This document shows, in pieces, positions 1 through 10,746 of a DNA stretch of 64,000 nt. Where the stretch lies: the NCBI RefSeq assembly GCF_000210295.1, contig NC_026740.1, forward strand, positions 1,867,691 to 1,931,690. Reading direction: 5' to 3'. Under the pieces are notes generated by a model. The model saw only the letters and a list, made by a program, of their open reading frames with translations. It ran no database searches and was not told the origin of the DNA. The position numbers were made by a program, and so were the translations under genes. Within the stretch, counting starts at the first letter, position 1, and the number at the start of each line of letters is the position of its first letter. This DNA is from Trypanosoma brucei gambiense DAL972. Lineage: Eukaryota > Euglenozoa > Kinetoplastea > Trypanosomatida > Trypanosomatidae.

Positions 1-638
1 ACAAGAAAAGAGGAAAGGTCACAAACAGAGTGACGTTCAGTTACTGAATTCATGCACAATAATAATAACAATAATAACAAATGATAATGATGATAACGGT
101 GATATAAAACATAATGAAAGGAAAGGAAAGGGGAGAGAAAAGTGGGAAGAAGGCACATGAAGGAGAGTGCGACAAGAGGAAAAAAGAAAAAAAAAGAAAG
201 TTTTCCCGAACCCCTGAGGCATCATCAACACCACATTCATTTTTTTCATATATGTTTTTATATGCACACGCGCATGTCGTAACGCTGAATAACAAACGTA
301 AATATGCTTGTTTGTTCATATTTAGTTCATATAAGAAATGGAAGGGTGAAAAGAAGAAACAAAAAAATGCTGAAGTTCAACACCGTTCCCACCAATACTT
401 GCGCCACATTAAAACGAAACAAAGTGATTAAAAATGGTGAACAAAAAAGAGTTCACATATCAAAGCAGACCGATGATGATGAAAACAACAGCAGCAAAAA
501 AAAAAAAAGGTGCAGCGTTACGGACTGGTGTAGCAAACAAAAGAATCTGGAAAGAAAGAAACACCGTGAAATGCGAGTAAAAGTTGCGACAATATCGTAA
601 GAGCATGCACATGCGCACTTTCATATCTGCATTCGAGC

Positions 639-659
639 ACACACACACACACACACACA
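639..659. repeat. (CA)n microsatellite
   Basis: Uninterrupted CA dinucleotides read directly from the sequence, in the left-edge spacer. Confidence 0.9.
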
Positions 660-976
660 ACATCGTAGAAAGACAAAGAGACCCATAAAATACAACAGTA
701 CATAGGCATACGAGCATATACATGGATGTATATGTATACGTATACATGAATAAATATATGTATATACATAATATATATATCTACAGTCCTTTCTTTTATC
801 TTTCTTTTTACTGGTTTACGGGCGCATTCCCATGCACCCAAACATCCCGTTTCATGATACCAATTCTCCCCTTTTTTTTTCATTACTTTCAGATGCCCAG
901 CATTGAACACACATACATACAAGTACATCATTCATATATACATATCTTCCTGTTTCTCTTGCTTCCTCACCAACGA

Positions 977-996
977 ATATATATATATATATATAT
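977..996. repeat. (AT)n microsatellite
   Basis: About ten AT units in the spacer downstream of the 1610-aa gene. Confidence 0.9.
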
Positions 997-1193
997 GTAT
1001 ATAACGCAGTGACTCAATCTGCTACGTTCTTTATCATTTTTTTTGTCTTTCCTCCCTTCTTTCTCACTACTCTACCAATCCATCTCCTTTCTACTCTCCT
1101 TCTTCATGTAAAATGTAACGAAAAAAAAGAGGGAAACCAGCACACAAAGTAACTAAACAAAAGTGGCATCGCTCCCATGTAGTTCTATTGGGC

Positions 1194-4100
1194 TTATGGA
1201 CTCATTCGAAAACTGCTGTTGGGACTTACAGATGGGGGATGACGGCCACCAAGATGACGCAACTCCAAAGGCACAAGTACCCAGTTAGAACATAACTCGG
1301 CACCTCTCCGCGCCAAAATGCATTGCTTCACGAAGAATGCCCTTCTCGGGAGACGCTTTGCGGAATGACGAAGGGTTCGTGCACGATTAGCTGAATAACG
1401 TAGAATTTGCTTCCTAATTAGTGCACCCGAGAGCCGTGGAGGGCTGAAATCCCCCGAATCGCAGCTTTGAACTTTCTGTACATACCTCTTCACAACGTTC
1501 CGGCAGAATGCGAGGTTAGAAGGGCGACGTCCCAAAGTGCTCTGACACAGCCGATTAACGTTGCGCAGTAGACTCCGCTGAACGCATTTCGCCGTTGACG
1601 AGAGCGGCCGCCACGACTGGGGTAGTCCCGATTCTTGCCATAAATTTTCATCGACGCCCACATCACCTAATGTGATGTTAACGCACGGCAAGGGCGAACA
1701 CATTTTCAGGTTGCGGCCCACGGGGCGAAGAGCACTAGTACCTCTTCTGCGGGAAATGTCGTTTGAATGGCTACCCTCAGCACCCATGTTTACGTATGGC
1801 CGAGGTCGAACGACTGGATTCGATTGGACAGACGACATTGTGCTGATAGGGTTGAAACACTTGAACATGTTCGGCTCAAGTACGGGACTTTCCGGAAGAA
1901 CGGGCCCAGTGGCTGATTTGGGGCGGTGAGCCAGGAGCATTCTGGAGAGAGACCGATAGTAGGCCTCCTCAGCTGGTCTCAGGTACGTCCGTGCGGTGGG
2001 AAAGCCCTCCGTCCCTATGTCTAAAGTTACCCCGGGTTTTAACTTACGCTGGGGCAATTCGTGAGTACGAGCCAACTTACGCTGCAGCGGAAGTGGCTTA
2101 TACGCACCGCGATGAGCAAATCCGGTGCCGGGGCCGCCTCCACCACTACCACCAGCACCGTAACCATAACCAAAACTGCCTGGAACAGTGCGGGCATCGC
2201 GGCCAGTGGCAGGACCATAACCAACACTGCCGGGGCCACCGCGCTCACTGTAACCAGTACCGCCGGCACCAACACTACCGGGGCCAGTGCGGGCATCACG
2301 GCCAGCCCGGGAACCATAACCAAAACTGCCAGGAACAGTGCGGGCATCGCGGCCAGTGGCAGAACCATAACCAACACTGCCGGGGCCAGCGCGCTCACTG
2401 TAACCAGTACCGCCGGCACCAACACTGCCTCGTTCTCTCCCACGTCCAATGCCTGCGAAAATTTGTTCAGCCGTACGCGGGGTGAAGGTATAAGCATGCA
2501 GCAGCCGCTGCTCCCGAGGCTCGTACTGATCCTCGTCGCCTTCTAACAGAGGTGTGCCAGGATCATACCAAGGTGTCCCACGCTGTTGAATAAAGGAGAA
2601 GTTCTGCTGCAACCCTGTGAACCTGGCTGGGGGCGCACGGTCCCTTTGCTTTACCTCAGGAATGTCGGTTAACAGGTCGACGCGAATCACCGAAGCCCGC
2701 CACGGAATACGCTGTACCCCACGCCGCGTAAGTGTCACGGGAGGCGGTGATCTCTCCCTTACATATCCCGAAGCCTCTGAAAGAAAGGGGACAAATGTTG
2801 CACCACCGGTGCTCTCCGAAACCTTGGTATCCCTATCGTCGGAGCACGGAAGATCCGAAGTACCAGGGCCAAACTGGGGAGCATCCGTAATAGGTCCTCG
2901 AAGACTTCCAGGGGCGCTACGCTTGGCAGGGACTGCGGTCGGACGCGGTGCTGTATCAGGTGGAGTGTCCACTTTTTCCACTGCAGAACTAGAGAACACA
3001 CTCGAACCCCCTCCCACAGTCCCGTGCGAAGGTTTAATCGGGTGCGCTGTTCCGCCCTTTGACCACCGCCGCTTGGAGTCTGCCAACGAACCCGAGTCAT
3101 GAGACTGAAAGCTCTTTGGTGAACTGCGGCCACCTCCACTCCTCGAAAGTTGAGAAGAGACCTTTCGACCCCTCGGCGACTGTGGTTGCACTTGAGCCGG
3201 CAAATCAGTTTTACCTCCCTGCTGATAGCGTTCATCTGAGGAAACATCACCAGACGATTCCCTTCCTCTAACTTGACCGGGTCCATGTCTGCTTGCCGGC
3301 TTCGCTGTGGTACGCACATCACCATCCCCTCCTGTAGCTGGTTGCTGCTGACCACCTGAGCCCCTCACCGGGCTCGCCTTTTGATTACTTGGCGACGCTG
3401 CAGATCTGGTGCTTCCACCACCAGCGCTCGTGACAGGAGAAGCAGCAGCAACAGCACGCACCTTTCTCGCCTGCTGAGCACCTTTCGCCTGCGGGGAACC
3501 GGTGTCGTCTGCCCTTCCCGGTGCACGTAACCCCTGTGACGCCCCTGTGCCCTTCGATGGAAACTTGGGGGCAGCACCACCTCGGGGGCTCCCGGGGGCC
3601 AAATTGTTTGACGAAGATAGGCTACTTCTCTCGCCCGTAGTATCGCTGGCGCTTCCTCCAGATGGCAACCTCCCGCGCACGTGACGCAGAAAATTCTCCA
3701 GTACTAGTGTGTCACTCAATACTACTTCTGACATGTGTTCCGTCAGTACGACGGTATTTGTGTTAGGCCCTGGTGCGCGGAACTTCACGGTCTTTGTTGA
3801 GTCCGTGCTGCCCCTTAGCGACAACGATTCCAACAGCTCATTTAGTGCAATGACAGACTGGTGCAGCAAGCCATAGTGACGAGCGAGTTCGGCGACGTGA
3901 TTGCCAACGCTTACCGACAAAGGACTCATCCGAGCCATAAGTTCCATCGTTTGAGAGAGTGAGCGTGTCTCCTGAGAGTTCTCGCGCTCACCATCGTCAG
4001 TAGTAGCCTCACCGCCGGCACCGGCAGAAGATCCCCGTCCTACTCCCAAAGGAGGCAGTGCATGTGAGCTCAAATCTCTCGTCGTAGCTGTCCCACCTCG

Positions 4101-6026
4101 GGAGGTCTGCGAATGGCTCGCTGTCCTTCGCTCAGATGGAGTCTTCCTCCTCTCACGGATGTCTGCATCCTCAGCGGTCGTTAAGCTTCTCTTTGAAGCT
4201 GACGTCACCCTCCTCCGCCCGGTATCGCTGCTGCGCGTGCTTCCACCGGAGAAAGGCCGTTGCGAAGCATCATCGCGGCGCGACTGCTTTTCGGTGCGGG
4301 ACTCACCGTGGGCCCCACGCCTCGTTGAGTCGCTACCAGCACTTGGAACACGAGCGTCTGTGTTGTCACTAGGGAGGAATGACAGATCCGAAGCCGCGCG
4401 TTCACTCGAGTGACCTGCCGCCCCCGATTTAGAGGCTGTTGCCTCTTTCGCCGGCCGTTTGGAAGTGCTCTTCTTCTTACTTTTTTCCGTCGTCCGTGTA
4501 GTTAGCGACTGTCTGGGCGATGATGTAGAACCGGTGTCTGGTCGCGGCAAACCCAGAGGAGAGAACAAATCCCCTTTTGTCTTAGGAGGTTGAGCGGCGC
4601 CACTCTGCCGACCTTTGCTAGACGGTGGTAACGCCGCATCGTCGACAGAAGTTGCCAATTTATCCCAGCTCACAGAAGCACGTGAGTCCCGTCCCGATGT
4701 AACACTAGGCGGCAGCACGTTAGACTTCTTTTTTGACTTCGTCTTCGGAACCGCTTCCTCCGCAGAGGGCACGTCTTCCTCACTGTCTGAAAGAGTGGAA
4801 TGAGATGCAATGAGAGGCGTTCGCTCAACAGAGCCCTCATCATCTGTGAAGACATCCCTCCTAGCCACGAGTTGAGCCGGAACCACGCTGGTAGGAGCGC
4901 CCTGAAGAGTGGCCCCATCAGCCGACTTCGGAGAGGCACGTCCCAAGGAAAGCCGGTCTTGCGTGCTATCGAATTTGGTGGAGCGCCCATCCCCGGTGGT
5001 AGGGACGGATTCGGTCTCCTCTTGTGTTCCCTCAGCAGGGGGGCCGACACATACATGCGATAACACAGCATCTTCCTTTGCCATGCACAGCGTTTCGTAC
5101 GCCTCCGTCACCTCTTGTACATGTTTACGGTAGAGCGTATGACGCATCATAATATATTTCTTTTCGTCCTCTAATTTCCTGATCTCCGACTCCAGTCCTA
5201 GCGTATAAAGTCGATGCTCTGCCTCAACTGAGTTCCCTTCAACGCCCTCCGCGATAATTTTGAGTGCTTCCGCGGAGTACTCGCCACCCTCGTGCATCAG
5301 TTGCTGGTGAGGAAGGCGCCTCCCGTAACTAGCCATCCCGATCTGTCGCCGCAGGTTTGTAATGATCGTTTCCTTTAATGAAAGCGCAACAAGTCCCTCG
5401 GCCACACGGTTGTTTGAAATCTGAAGCTCCTCGTCCCGTTTCGCCATCCGATCTTCAAACATCCCTAACTCAGCCTTCAACCGGCTAATTTGCTGACGCA
5501 ACTGGTCCGCTGAGATATTCTGTCTAGCGATACTTTGATGCAACTGTGTATTGTTCTTCTCTAGTTCCAGGGAGCGCTTCTCAAGAACGTCATATGATGC
5601 CTGCAGCTGCTCATACCGAGCGTTCGTTTCATTCAACTCCTGACAGCGCGTGTGGAGTTCCGCCCGAGTGCGCTCCAACACCAATTCCGTATTCACGAAG
5701 CGAGTTTGCACCGACTCGAATAACTCAAAAGAAACGGAAATGGCGGGGATAGTGCTTGGCGGAGGTCCCTCTTCCCCGTAAAAGAGCGCCTTCATAGCGC
5801 CGTAACCCGGCTCTCCCATGGACTCCAGAATAACCCGGTAGCCCTCTCCGTATTCAATCGCGGCTTTGGCCTCAACGCTGATGGGCCGCTCGCTGCCAGC
5901 CGCCGCGCCATCGTTTGCGGCGGCGCCGGTGACTGACCCGATGCTGCTGGACGGGCTGCGATCCTCACCCAATGGGTTGGGTCGATGGAACCCTCCAGAG
6001 TGACCTGCAACAGCGGCATCGTTCAT
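1194..6026 (-). CDS. Large coiled-coil, Ser/Gly/Arg-rich protein with tandem Gly-rich repeats
   Basis: The family is not recognised. The open frame runs further upstream to a TTG, but the first ATG is at 6026, giving 1610 aa. Residues of roughly 100-220 and 265-325 are rich in heptad-like Leu/Glu/Arg/Gln and should form coiled coil. The following ~850 residues are Ser/Gly/Arg/Lys-rich, low-complexity and probably disordered. Around residues 1200-1305 there is a tandem repeat with units like GSVGYG...GRDART, arranged in a 50-residue (150-bp) higher-order unit. The C-terminal ~200 residues are basic and less repetitive. The layout suggests a cytoskeletal or scaffold protein, but this is inference only. 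No signal peptide or membrane segment is visible. Confidence 0.85.
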   Translation of the reverse strand: MNDAAVAGHSGGFHRPNPLGEDRSPSSSIGSVTGAAANDGAAAGSERPISVEAKAAIEYGEGYRVILESMGEPGYGAMKALFYGEEGPPPSTIPAISVSFELFESVQTRFVNTELVLERTRAELHTRCQELNETNARYEQLQASYDVLEKRSLELEKNNTQLHQSIARQNISADQLRQQISRLKAELGMFEDRMAKRDEELQISNNRVAEGLVALSLKETIITNLRRQIGMASYGRRLPHQQLMHEGGEYSAEALKIIAEGVEGNSVEAEHRLYTLGLESEIRKLEDEKKYIMMRHTLYRKHVQEVTEAYETLCMAKEDAVLSHVCVGPPAEGTQEETESVPTTGDGRSTKFDSTQDRLSLGRASPKSADGATLQGAPTSVVPAQLVARRDVFTDDEGSVERTPLIASHSTLSDSEEDVPSAEEAVPKTKSKKKSNVLPPSVTSGRDSRASVSWDKLATSVDDAALPPSSKGRQSGAAQPPKTKGDLFSPLGLPRPDTGSTSSPRQSLTTRTTEKSKKKSTSKRPAKEATASKSGAAGHSSERAASDLSFLPSDNTDARVPSAGSDSTRRGAHGESRTEKQSRRDDASQRPFSGGSTRSSDTGRRRVTSASKRSLTTAEDADIRERRKTPSERRTASHSQTSRGGTATTRDLSSHALPPLGVGRGSSAGAGGEATTDDGERENSQETRSLSQTMELMARMSPLSVSVGNHVAELARHYGLLHQSVIALNELLESLSLRGSTDSTKTVKFRAPGPNTNTVVLTEHMSEVVLSDTLVLENFLRHVRGRLPSGGSASDTTGERSSLSSSNNLAPGSPRGGAAPKFPSKGTGASQGLRAPGRADDTGSPQAKGAQQARKVRAVAAASPVTSAGGGSTRSAASPSNQKASPVRGSGGQQQPATGGDGDVRTTAKPASRHGPGQVRGRESSGDVSSDERYQQGGKTDLPAQVQPQSPRGRKVSSQLSRSGGGRSSPKSFQSHDSGSLADSKRRWSKGGTAHPIKPSHGTVGGGSSVFSSSAVEKVDTPPDTAPRPTAVPAKRSAPGSLRGPITDAPQFGPGTSDLPCSDDRDTKVSESTGGATFVPFLSEASGYVRERSPPPVTLTRRGVQRIPWRASVIRVDLLTDIPEVKQRDRAPPARFTGLQQNFSFIQQRGTPWYDPGTPLLEGDEDQYEPREQRLLHAYTFTPRTAEQIFAGIGRGRERGSVGAGGTGYSERAGPGSVGYGSATGRDARTVPGSFGYGSRAGRDARTGPGSVGAGGTGYSERGGPGSVGYGPATGRDARTVPGSFGYGYGAGGSGGGGPGTGFAHRGAYKPLPLQRKLARTHELPQRKLKPGVTLDIGTEGFPTARTYLRPAEEAYYRSLSRMLLAHRPKSATGPVLPESPVLEPNMFKCFNPISTMSSVQSNPVVRPRPYVNMGAEGSHSNDISRRRGTSALRPVGRNLKMCSPLPCVNITLGDVGVDENLWQESGLPQSWRPLSSTAKCVQRSLLRNVNRLCQSTLGRRPSNLAFCRNVVKRYVQKVQSCDSGDFSPPRLSGALIRKQILRYSANRARTLRHSAKRLPRRAFFVKQCILARRGAELCSNWVLVPLELRHLGGRHPPSVSPNSSFRMSP
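2105..2430 (-). repeat. Coding tandem repeat, 150-bp higher-order unit
   Basis: Two near-identical 150-bp copies lie inside the 1610-aa gene. Each is made of three sub-units of 16-17 codons (GSVGAGG.., GSVGYG.., GSFGYG..) with a recurrent GRDART core. The copies differ by a few substitutions, which suggests recent duplication or gene conversion. The plus strand is also open across the repeat but has no independent support as a gene. Confidence 0.85.
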
Positions 6027-7536
6027 TTCTTTTTCCAAGATGGCTAACGCACAGACCGAATACAACCAGAGCCAGGTAAACTATATGTTACCTGCTTCCC
6101 TTTTCGTTCCCCCCTTTTCTTTCCTTTTTAGTCACTTTCAGACCTGAATAGGAGGCAAGCAATGGCAAAATAATGTTTTTGCTTTGTAATGATGGTGATA
6201 ATAATAATAACGGATGGAGAGAATGTCAGCACACAAAGGGCAGCGATTTCGGTGCCGCACACGTTCTTGTCTCCCTTCCCCCCTTTTTTCCTTCTTATCC
6301 CTGGGTCAAAAGGTGGAGAAAAGCAAAAACACCTTACATTTCCCCCCTTTCACCAAGTCCTTCTTATCACACCGCAATGTGAACGTACGCGAGCACATTT
6401 GCAGCTGCTTCGTCCCTCACTTCCACCCACCTTACCGCTCCTTACGCACAACAGGAGCCAGAAAAGATTAAGTGAAAGGGGGACGAACTAAATGTGGACT
6501 GATATTAAGGTCCAGCCCTGTTGGCATGAGTTACAGTCATAAATTTACAACCCACGACATGCAGGTGAAAGGGAGGAGGAAAAAAACAGAGAAGGAAAAA
6601 AAAAAAAGGTGAATCAAGCAGCAAAGAACACCAACTACCATTGCTCAATAGGCCCCTGGTTGGAGGGCCAATAGAGGTAGAATCTATGAGCACTGGCAAT
6701 CAACATAAAATTATTCGCACACGCACGCACTTCCCCCCTCCCTCCCCCACCCCCTCCTCCCGCTAGCGCCATCACCGACCCAACGAAACAACAGCGCCCA
6801 TTTGCGCACGCCGCAAGAACCTGCCATATTTCCCCCCTTCCTTTCCTCCACACCCTCACAGTGATGCGCCGCAAGGCAAGCACTTACGAAGCCCCAAACC
6901 ATCATCATTATCAGTCGTCCATTTAAAAGAAAAAAACAGTTACGACCATTCCCCCGCACACGGTGGTCTTTCCTCCCATTTCCTCATGCACACACACACA
7001 CAACAACAAAAGGCAGGCAAGTACACTTCCCAATCGCGGCAAAAAGTAACGTAAACACAAAAAAAAACACGAAAAGGGAACACTTTTCCTTTTGCCTTGG
7101 TGCTGCATTTCTCGAAAAGGTTTGGTAAGCCCGTGGGAAGAGAGAGTAAAGTGCGGTAACCGCACTATCAGCAACAAGCAAAGTAACATTTAATGGAAAG
7201 AATGACAACAGCAACAACCATAATAATACAACGAAAAAAAAAAAACAGGGAACCCGTCGGGAAGAGAAACACGGAATGCCCGAAAACTTGAAGAGGGATA
7301 ACAAAAAAAAAGGACGAACGAATTCCATGTAAACAGCCTCCGTAATAATAAAAACAATAAAGCCATCGCATGAACATGGAACACCGCGATTTTGGCAGGC
7401 AAAAAAAAAAATGCCGAAGCATCAACAGTGAACAATCATGTAAAAAAACGAGACGCATTCAAGACGAACAAAAAGAAAAGCAGTACCATACGTGTCTAAA
7501 CAAATGTGGCACCGAGGCTGAAGCGTATATTGGTTC
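6027..7536. other. Spacer between the RMC1-like and 1610-aa genes
   Basis: No credible gene is seen. On the minus strand a pyrimidine-rich tract (complement of the purine run near 6566-6608) could be the trans-splice signal of the 1610-aa gene, implying a 5' UTR of about 0.5 kb. The part next to 7536 is probably the 3' UTR of the RMC1-like gene. Homopolymer A runs are common. Confidence 0.5.
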
Positions 7537-10500
7537 TCATACCGCATTGACACCCCCTTCTGCTAACAACTGTCGATACTTCGCTGTCGCGGGAACTAAT
7601 TGCTGAGGCACTGCCTCGTCGAAATGTGGCTGGCGAAGCAAGCAGCCGATGATGATCTCATACACTGCCATGAATTCTATTGCTTTTCGGCCCCTTCTCC
7701 CCCTACCTGCAACAACATTACCGTTACCACCACCACATTGCCCGTCCTTCGCGTGAGGGTTAGTGCCATTGATGCGCAAAGTAGATTCTTCCTCTTCTTC
7801 CTCTACTATCTTCAGAGATGACCGGAAAATGTCTCCCATCAGTCGCGCATGAATGAGACGCTCCGTAGGTCCGAGTCCCTGCTGAGAATGACTCACAACA
7901 GAGTAGAGATATTTCGCTGCCTCCACAAGCCGTTTTTCCTGTAACAGCACCTCCACAATCTTATCATCGGCACGGAGCCTCACTAACGTATCCATGCCCA
8001 TCTGCCACCACTCCTCACCCATATCCAGGAAGAGAAGAGCCATGGGTAATTGATCTGTTATGACGGTAGACCGCAGGAAATGCCTCAGAGGACCACAACC
8101 ATCGGCGACGTATGGGAAAAGGCGCATGAGGTCCTGCTGAAGTCCACCTATCAGTGTAACACCGGTGCCCACCACACAACGAGCATATTCCAGTAGGGCG
8201 TAAAAGAGGTACCGGCAGAAACACAAGTGCGCGGAAGCCGAACCGCTGGTCGACGCAAGCGACCCCGCATCCATCGCATCCCCTGCGTACGTTTGTGTAC
8301 CCTCTCTCATGTGACGCATCGCAGCGTCAACCAAAGGAGTAAACACGTCACGCTCTAGTCCAACCTGACCAACGCTTTCTTCAAGTAGTGAAACATCACG
8401 ACGATGGGTCGAGGCATGAGACGATGTACATGCCGCAAGGATGTCCTGTATCGTCAGAGAACTCCTGCAGCGCCACGGTGGGCAATACGGCAACGGTCCA
8501 TCCGTATCCTCCTCCGGAAGCCAATGGCAGAGCGCGGTAAGATTACCCGTAAGTAAAGCCGTACGGCTGAACTCCTGCTGGGGCATCAGAGAATATGTAT
8601 CCCTCCCCGGTGTTCCACGTACAGTGGCCTCATGCAACGTGCTGGTTGAGGTTCGCGGACCCTTTATGCCGCATGGTGCCCGCAAGTGGTGATGAGCCGC
8701 ATGGTGAGCTGTAATTAACTCGAAAGTACGGCCCACAGCAGAAAGGTGTTTCCGCCTCAAAAGCATATCGTACACAAGGGAGTGAACAGCCTTTCCAGCA
8801 CAGTACATACGATTAAGATAAAACTGCACACGCTGACAGGGCTGCGACATCACAGCAGCTAATGCAAAGGGATTAACACCAACGAGGCACACGGCACCAC
8901 TGCGGCGGTTGAGCAACAACGGCAGTGCACCAGAGATAAAATCGAGGTTGTAAATCTCATTATCTTCACACGAAATGGGATTGAACTTGTCCACGCGTTC
9001 CCCTGGGTGCAGTGATAGTGCCGCACTAAGCAGCGGTTGCATAACAGGAACCGCCACTTCTGCCCCGGAAGCATCGTCACACATGCAAATACGGCCTTTT
9101 CTCACGCAGCTATTCCGAACTCTGTTCGCCAGCCATGAAAACCACGAGGACTGCGTGAACATCCTGCGCCCCGCTTGGTTATTCCCCTCTCCTGAACTTA
9201 TCGTATCCGACGAGATAACCCCTGAGCGACGCTGCATTTCAGATTCCCCAACTGAGCCTCGTGCACCAGAACCGTTGGTATGCCATGAACAGTCATGGTT
9301 GGCATCCTCTTCCCAATCCTCCTCGCAGTGAAGAATGTCAAATGCTGTCGATACGCCCAAACGCGGGGCATGCAAAACAACAAGATTATCGATCACCTGA
9401 AGTGCGATCGGCTCTCGACGCATATGCAGTTGGAAGTCAGTGCGCAACACTGCGTGCATAGTGAAAGAACTAACACCCCCGCTCTTTCCATCATCCGCAG
9501 AAGGAACGTAGCGAAACAATGTAACGCCGCCACTCCTCCGTGAAAGGCTACAGACAAACAGCTGTTGGTACAGCGCAAGCAGAACAACAGGATATCGCAC
9601 AGGAGGTGTGTTCATACATGCGGCAGCGGGGAGTAGTGAAGAGGCCGTCGTCTCCCACTCCCCTTCAGCCGCCAGAAAGTTCTCCTCCAGCCTTAATGAC
9701 GGCAGCCTACGAAGCCCCTGTTCTCCCTGAAGCTCAAACACCTTTACGTGCCACGGTTTCAGCATATTAATTGACAGTATAGCCATAGCTGCTGGACAGT
9801 AGTGCCAGTAGTCTGTGTGCGTCGTGTAGCGGCATAAAAGCACCCAGCCATCTTTGTTTTCAACACTCTTAGCACCGTACGGTATCCCAAGAAGATCTAT
9901 GCTAATTGACGTGATGCAAAGGATCCGGCGGGTCGAAGGAGTGGCGGACTCACTGCTTTTTGTAGCACACCGCTGCTGCCGGTGCGGGTCACTCGCCGTA
10001 AACGGCGTAAGCAGCAAACCCCGATATGGCGCCTGACTTCCATTATCTCCTCTGTCCCCCCACACATTTTCCACCCAATAAAATGCACAGACGGGGTAAA
10101 AACCTTTGCGGAACCGCAGGTTTCGCGGTTTACACTGATAGGTTGCTATGAGGCTGTTTTCCCACTTGTTCTCCCCCTGCATTTGCAGGTGGCAAAGAAA
10201 GAAGAAAACAGCATCAGTGTTTAAACTAACCGCAATGAGATGAGCCGGGCCCGTAGCATTACTGCACACGGGAATGGGGCAGCGCTTGGCGTGGTGAATT
10301 ACTGACTGGTCATCGCTGCTCTTGGGCACAATTCTGAATGAAACGGCGTCACCGCACAGCATGGGGTGGTGCCGCAGCCACTTCTCCTCCTCTGTAAACC
10401 GCTTCTGTTGATGTTTCTGGTCCCCGGGTTGGTCAAGTGAGGTTTCTATCCGATCCGCCGCCCCCTCCTCCTCCTCCTCATGCAACAATAACTGGTAAAA

Positions 10501-10746
10501 GCACACCTCGCGAGAATTATCACTGAAAATGACGACGTCATTTGCTACCTCATCAATGTATATTCGCGATGCAACAATGTTAGGGGCCCCCTCCACGCTA
10601 CCGCCATTCTTACAGCCATTAGCAGCTGTACCGCTGGCACTGGTTTTGCCTTCGCGAACACCGACAGGACCCCCATGCGTTTTGAAGCGGAATATGGGCT
10701 TCTGGAACACTACGAATGGTGGGGTAGTGGACGCGTTGTACGACAT
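7537..10746 (-). CDS. RMC1: RMC1/Mic1 family protein (regulator of the MON1-CCZ1 complex)
   Basis: The protein has 1069 aa from the first ATG. The longer frame begins at TTG inside the splice-signal tract. In animals RMC1 (C18orf8, Bulli in fly) joins MON1-CCZ1, the GEF that activates Rab7 on late endosomes and autophagosomes. The N-terminal half resembles the RMC1 beta-propeller: HYCPAAMAIL near residue 317 and VIDNLVVLHAP near 451 match conserved RMC1 blocks. The C-terminal half carries the Mic1 helical region, with DQLPMALLFLDMG near 898 and DDKIVEVLLQEKRLVEAAKY near 927, where the family has an EIVEVLL core. It is longer than the ~660-aa human protein because of low-complexity insertions, such as Ser/Gly/Glu-rich segments near 485-525 and a poly-Glu run near 983. 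No membrane segment is seen in the true N-terminus. The family assignment is good; the role in trypanosomes is inferred. Confidence 0.85.
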   Translation of the reverse strand: MSYNASTTPPFVVFQKPIFRFKTHGGPVGVREGKTSASGTAANGCKNGGSVEGAPNIVASRIYIDEVANDVVIFSDNSREVCFYQLLLHEEEEEGAADRIETSLDQPGDQKHQQKRFTEEEKWLRHHPMLCGDAVSFRIVPKSSDDQSVIHHAKRCPIPVCSNATGPAHLIAVSLNTDAVFFFLCHLQMQGENKWENSLIATYQCKPRNLRFRKGFYPVCAFYWVENVWGDRGDNGSQAPYRGLLLTPFTASDPHRQQRCATKSSESATPSTRRILCITSISIDLLGIPYGAKSVENKDGWVLLCRYTTHTDYWHYCPAAMAILSINMLKPWHVKVFELQGEQGLRRLPSLRLEENFLAAEGEWETTASSLLPAAACMNTPPVRYPVVLLALYQQLFVCSLSRRSGGVTLFRYVPSADDGKSGGVSSFTMHAVLRTDFQLHMRREPIALQVIDNLVVLHAPRLGVSTAFDILHCEEDWEEDANHDCSWHTNGSGARGSVGESEMQRRSGVISSDTISSGEGNNQAGRRMFTQSSWFSWLANRVRNSCVRKGRICMCDDASGAEVAVPVMQPLLSAALSLHPGERVDKFNPISCEDNEIYNLDFISGALPLLLNRRSGAVCLVGVNPFALAAVMSQPCQRVQFYLNRMYCAGKAVHSLVYDMLLRRKHLSAVGRTFELITAHHAAHHHLRAPCGIKGPRTSTSTLHEATVRGTPGRDTYSLMPQQEFSRTALLTGNLTALCHWLPEEDTDGPLPYCPPWRCRSSLTIQDILAACTSSHASTHRRDVSLLEESVGQVGLERDVFTPLVDAAMRHMREGTQTYAGDAMDAGSLASTSGSASAHLCFCRYLFYALLEYARCVVGTGVTLIGGLQQDLMRLFPYVADGCGPLRHFLRSTVITDQLPMALLFLDMGEEWWQMGMDTLVRLRADDKIVEVLLQEKRLVEAAKYLYSVVSHSQQGLGPTERLIHARLMGDIFRSSLKIVEEEEEESTLRINGTNPHAKDGQCGGGNGNVVAGRGRRGRKAIEFMAVYEIIIGCLLRQPHFDEAVPQQLVPATAKYRQLLAEGGVNAV

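Larger units (their letters stand above)
1..1193. other. Gene-free spacer, probable 3' UTR/intergenic of the 1610-aa gene
   Basis: No credible gene is seen. The stretch is A/T-rich with purine runs. It has a (CA)n microsatellite near 639-659 and an (AT)n run near 977-996. It lies downstream of the minus-strand gene ending at 1194, so part of it is probably that gene's 3' UTR. The short ORFs here are low-complexity translations of repeats. Confidence 0.6.

Noticed and set aside
2061..2546. Plus-strand Thr/Ala-rich ORF across the coding repeat
   Set aside because: Shadow of the tandem repeat of the 1610-aa gene.
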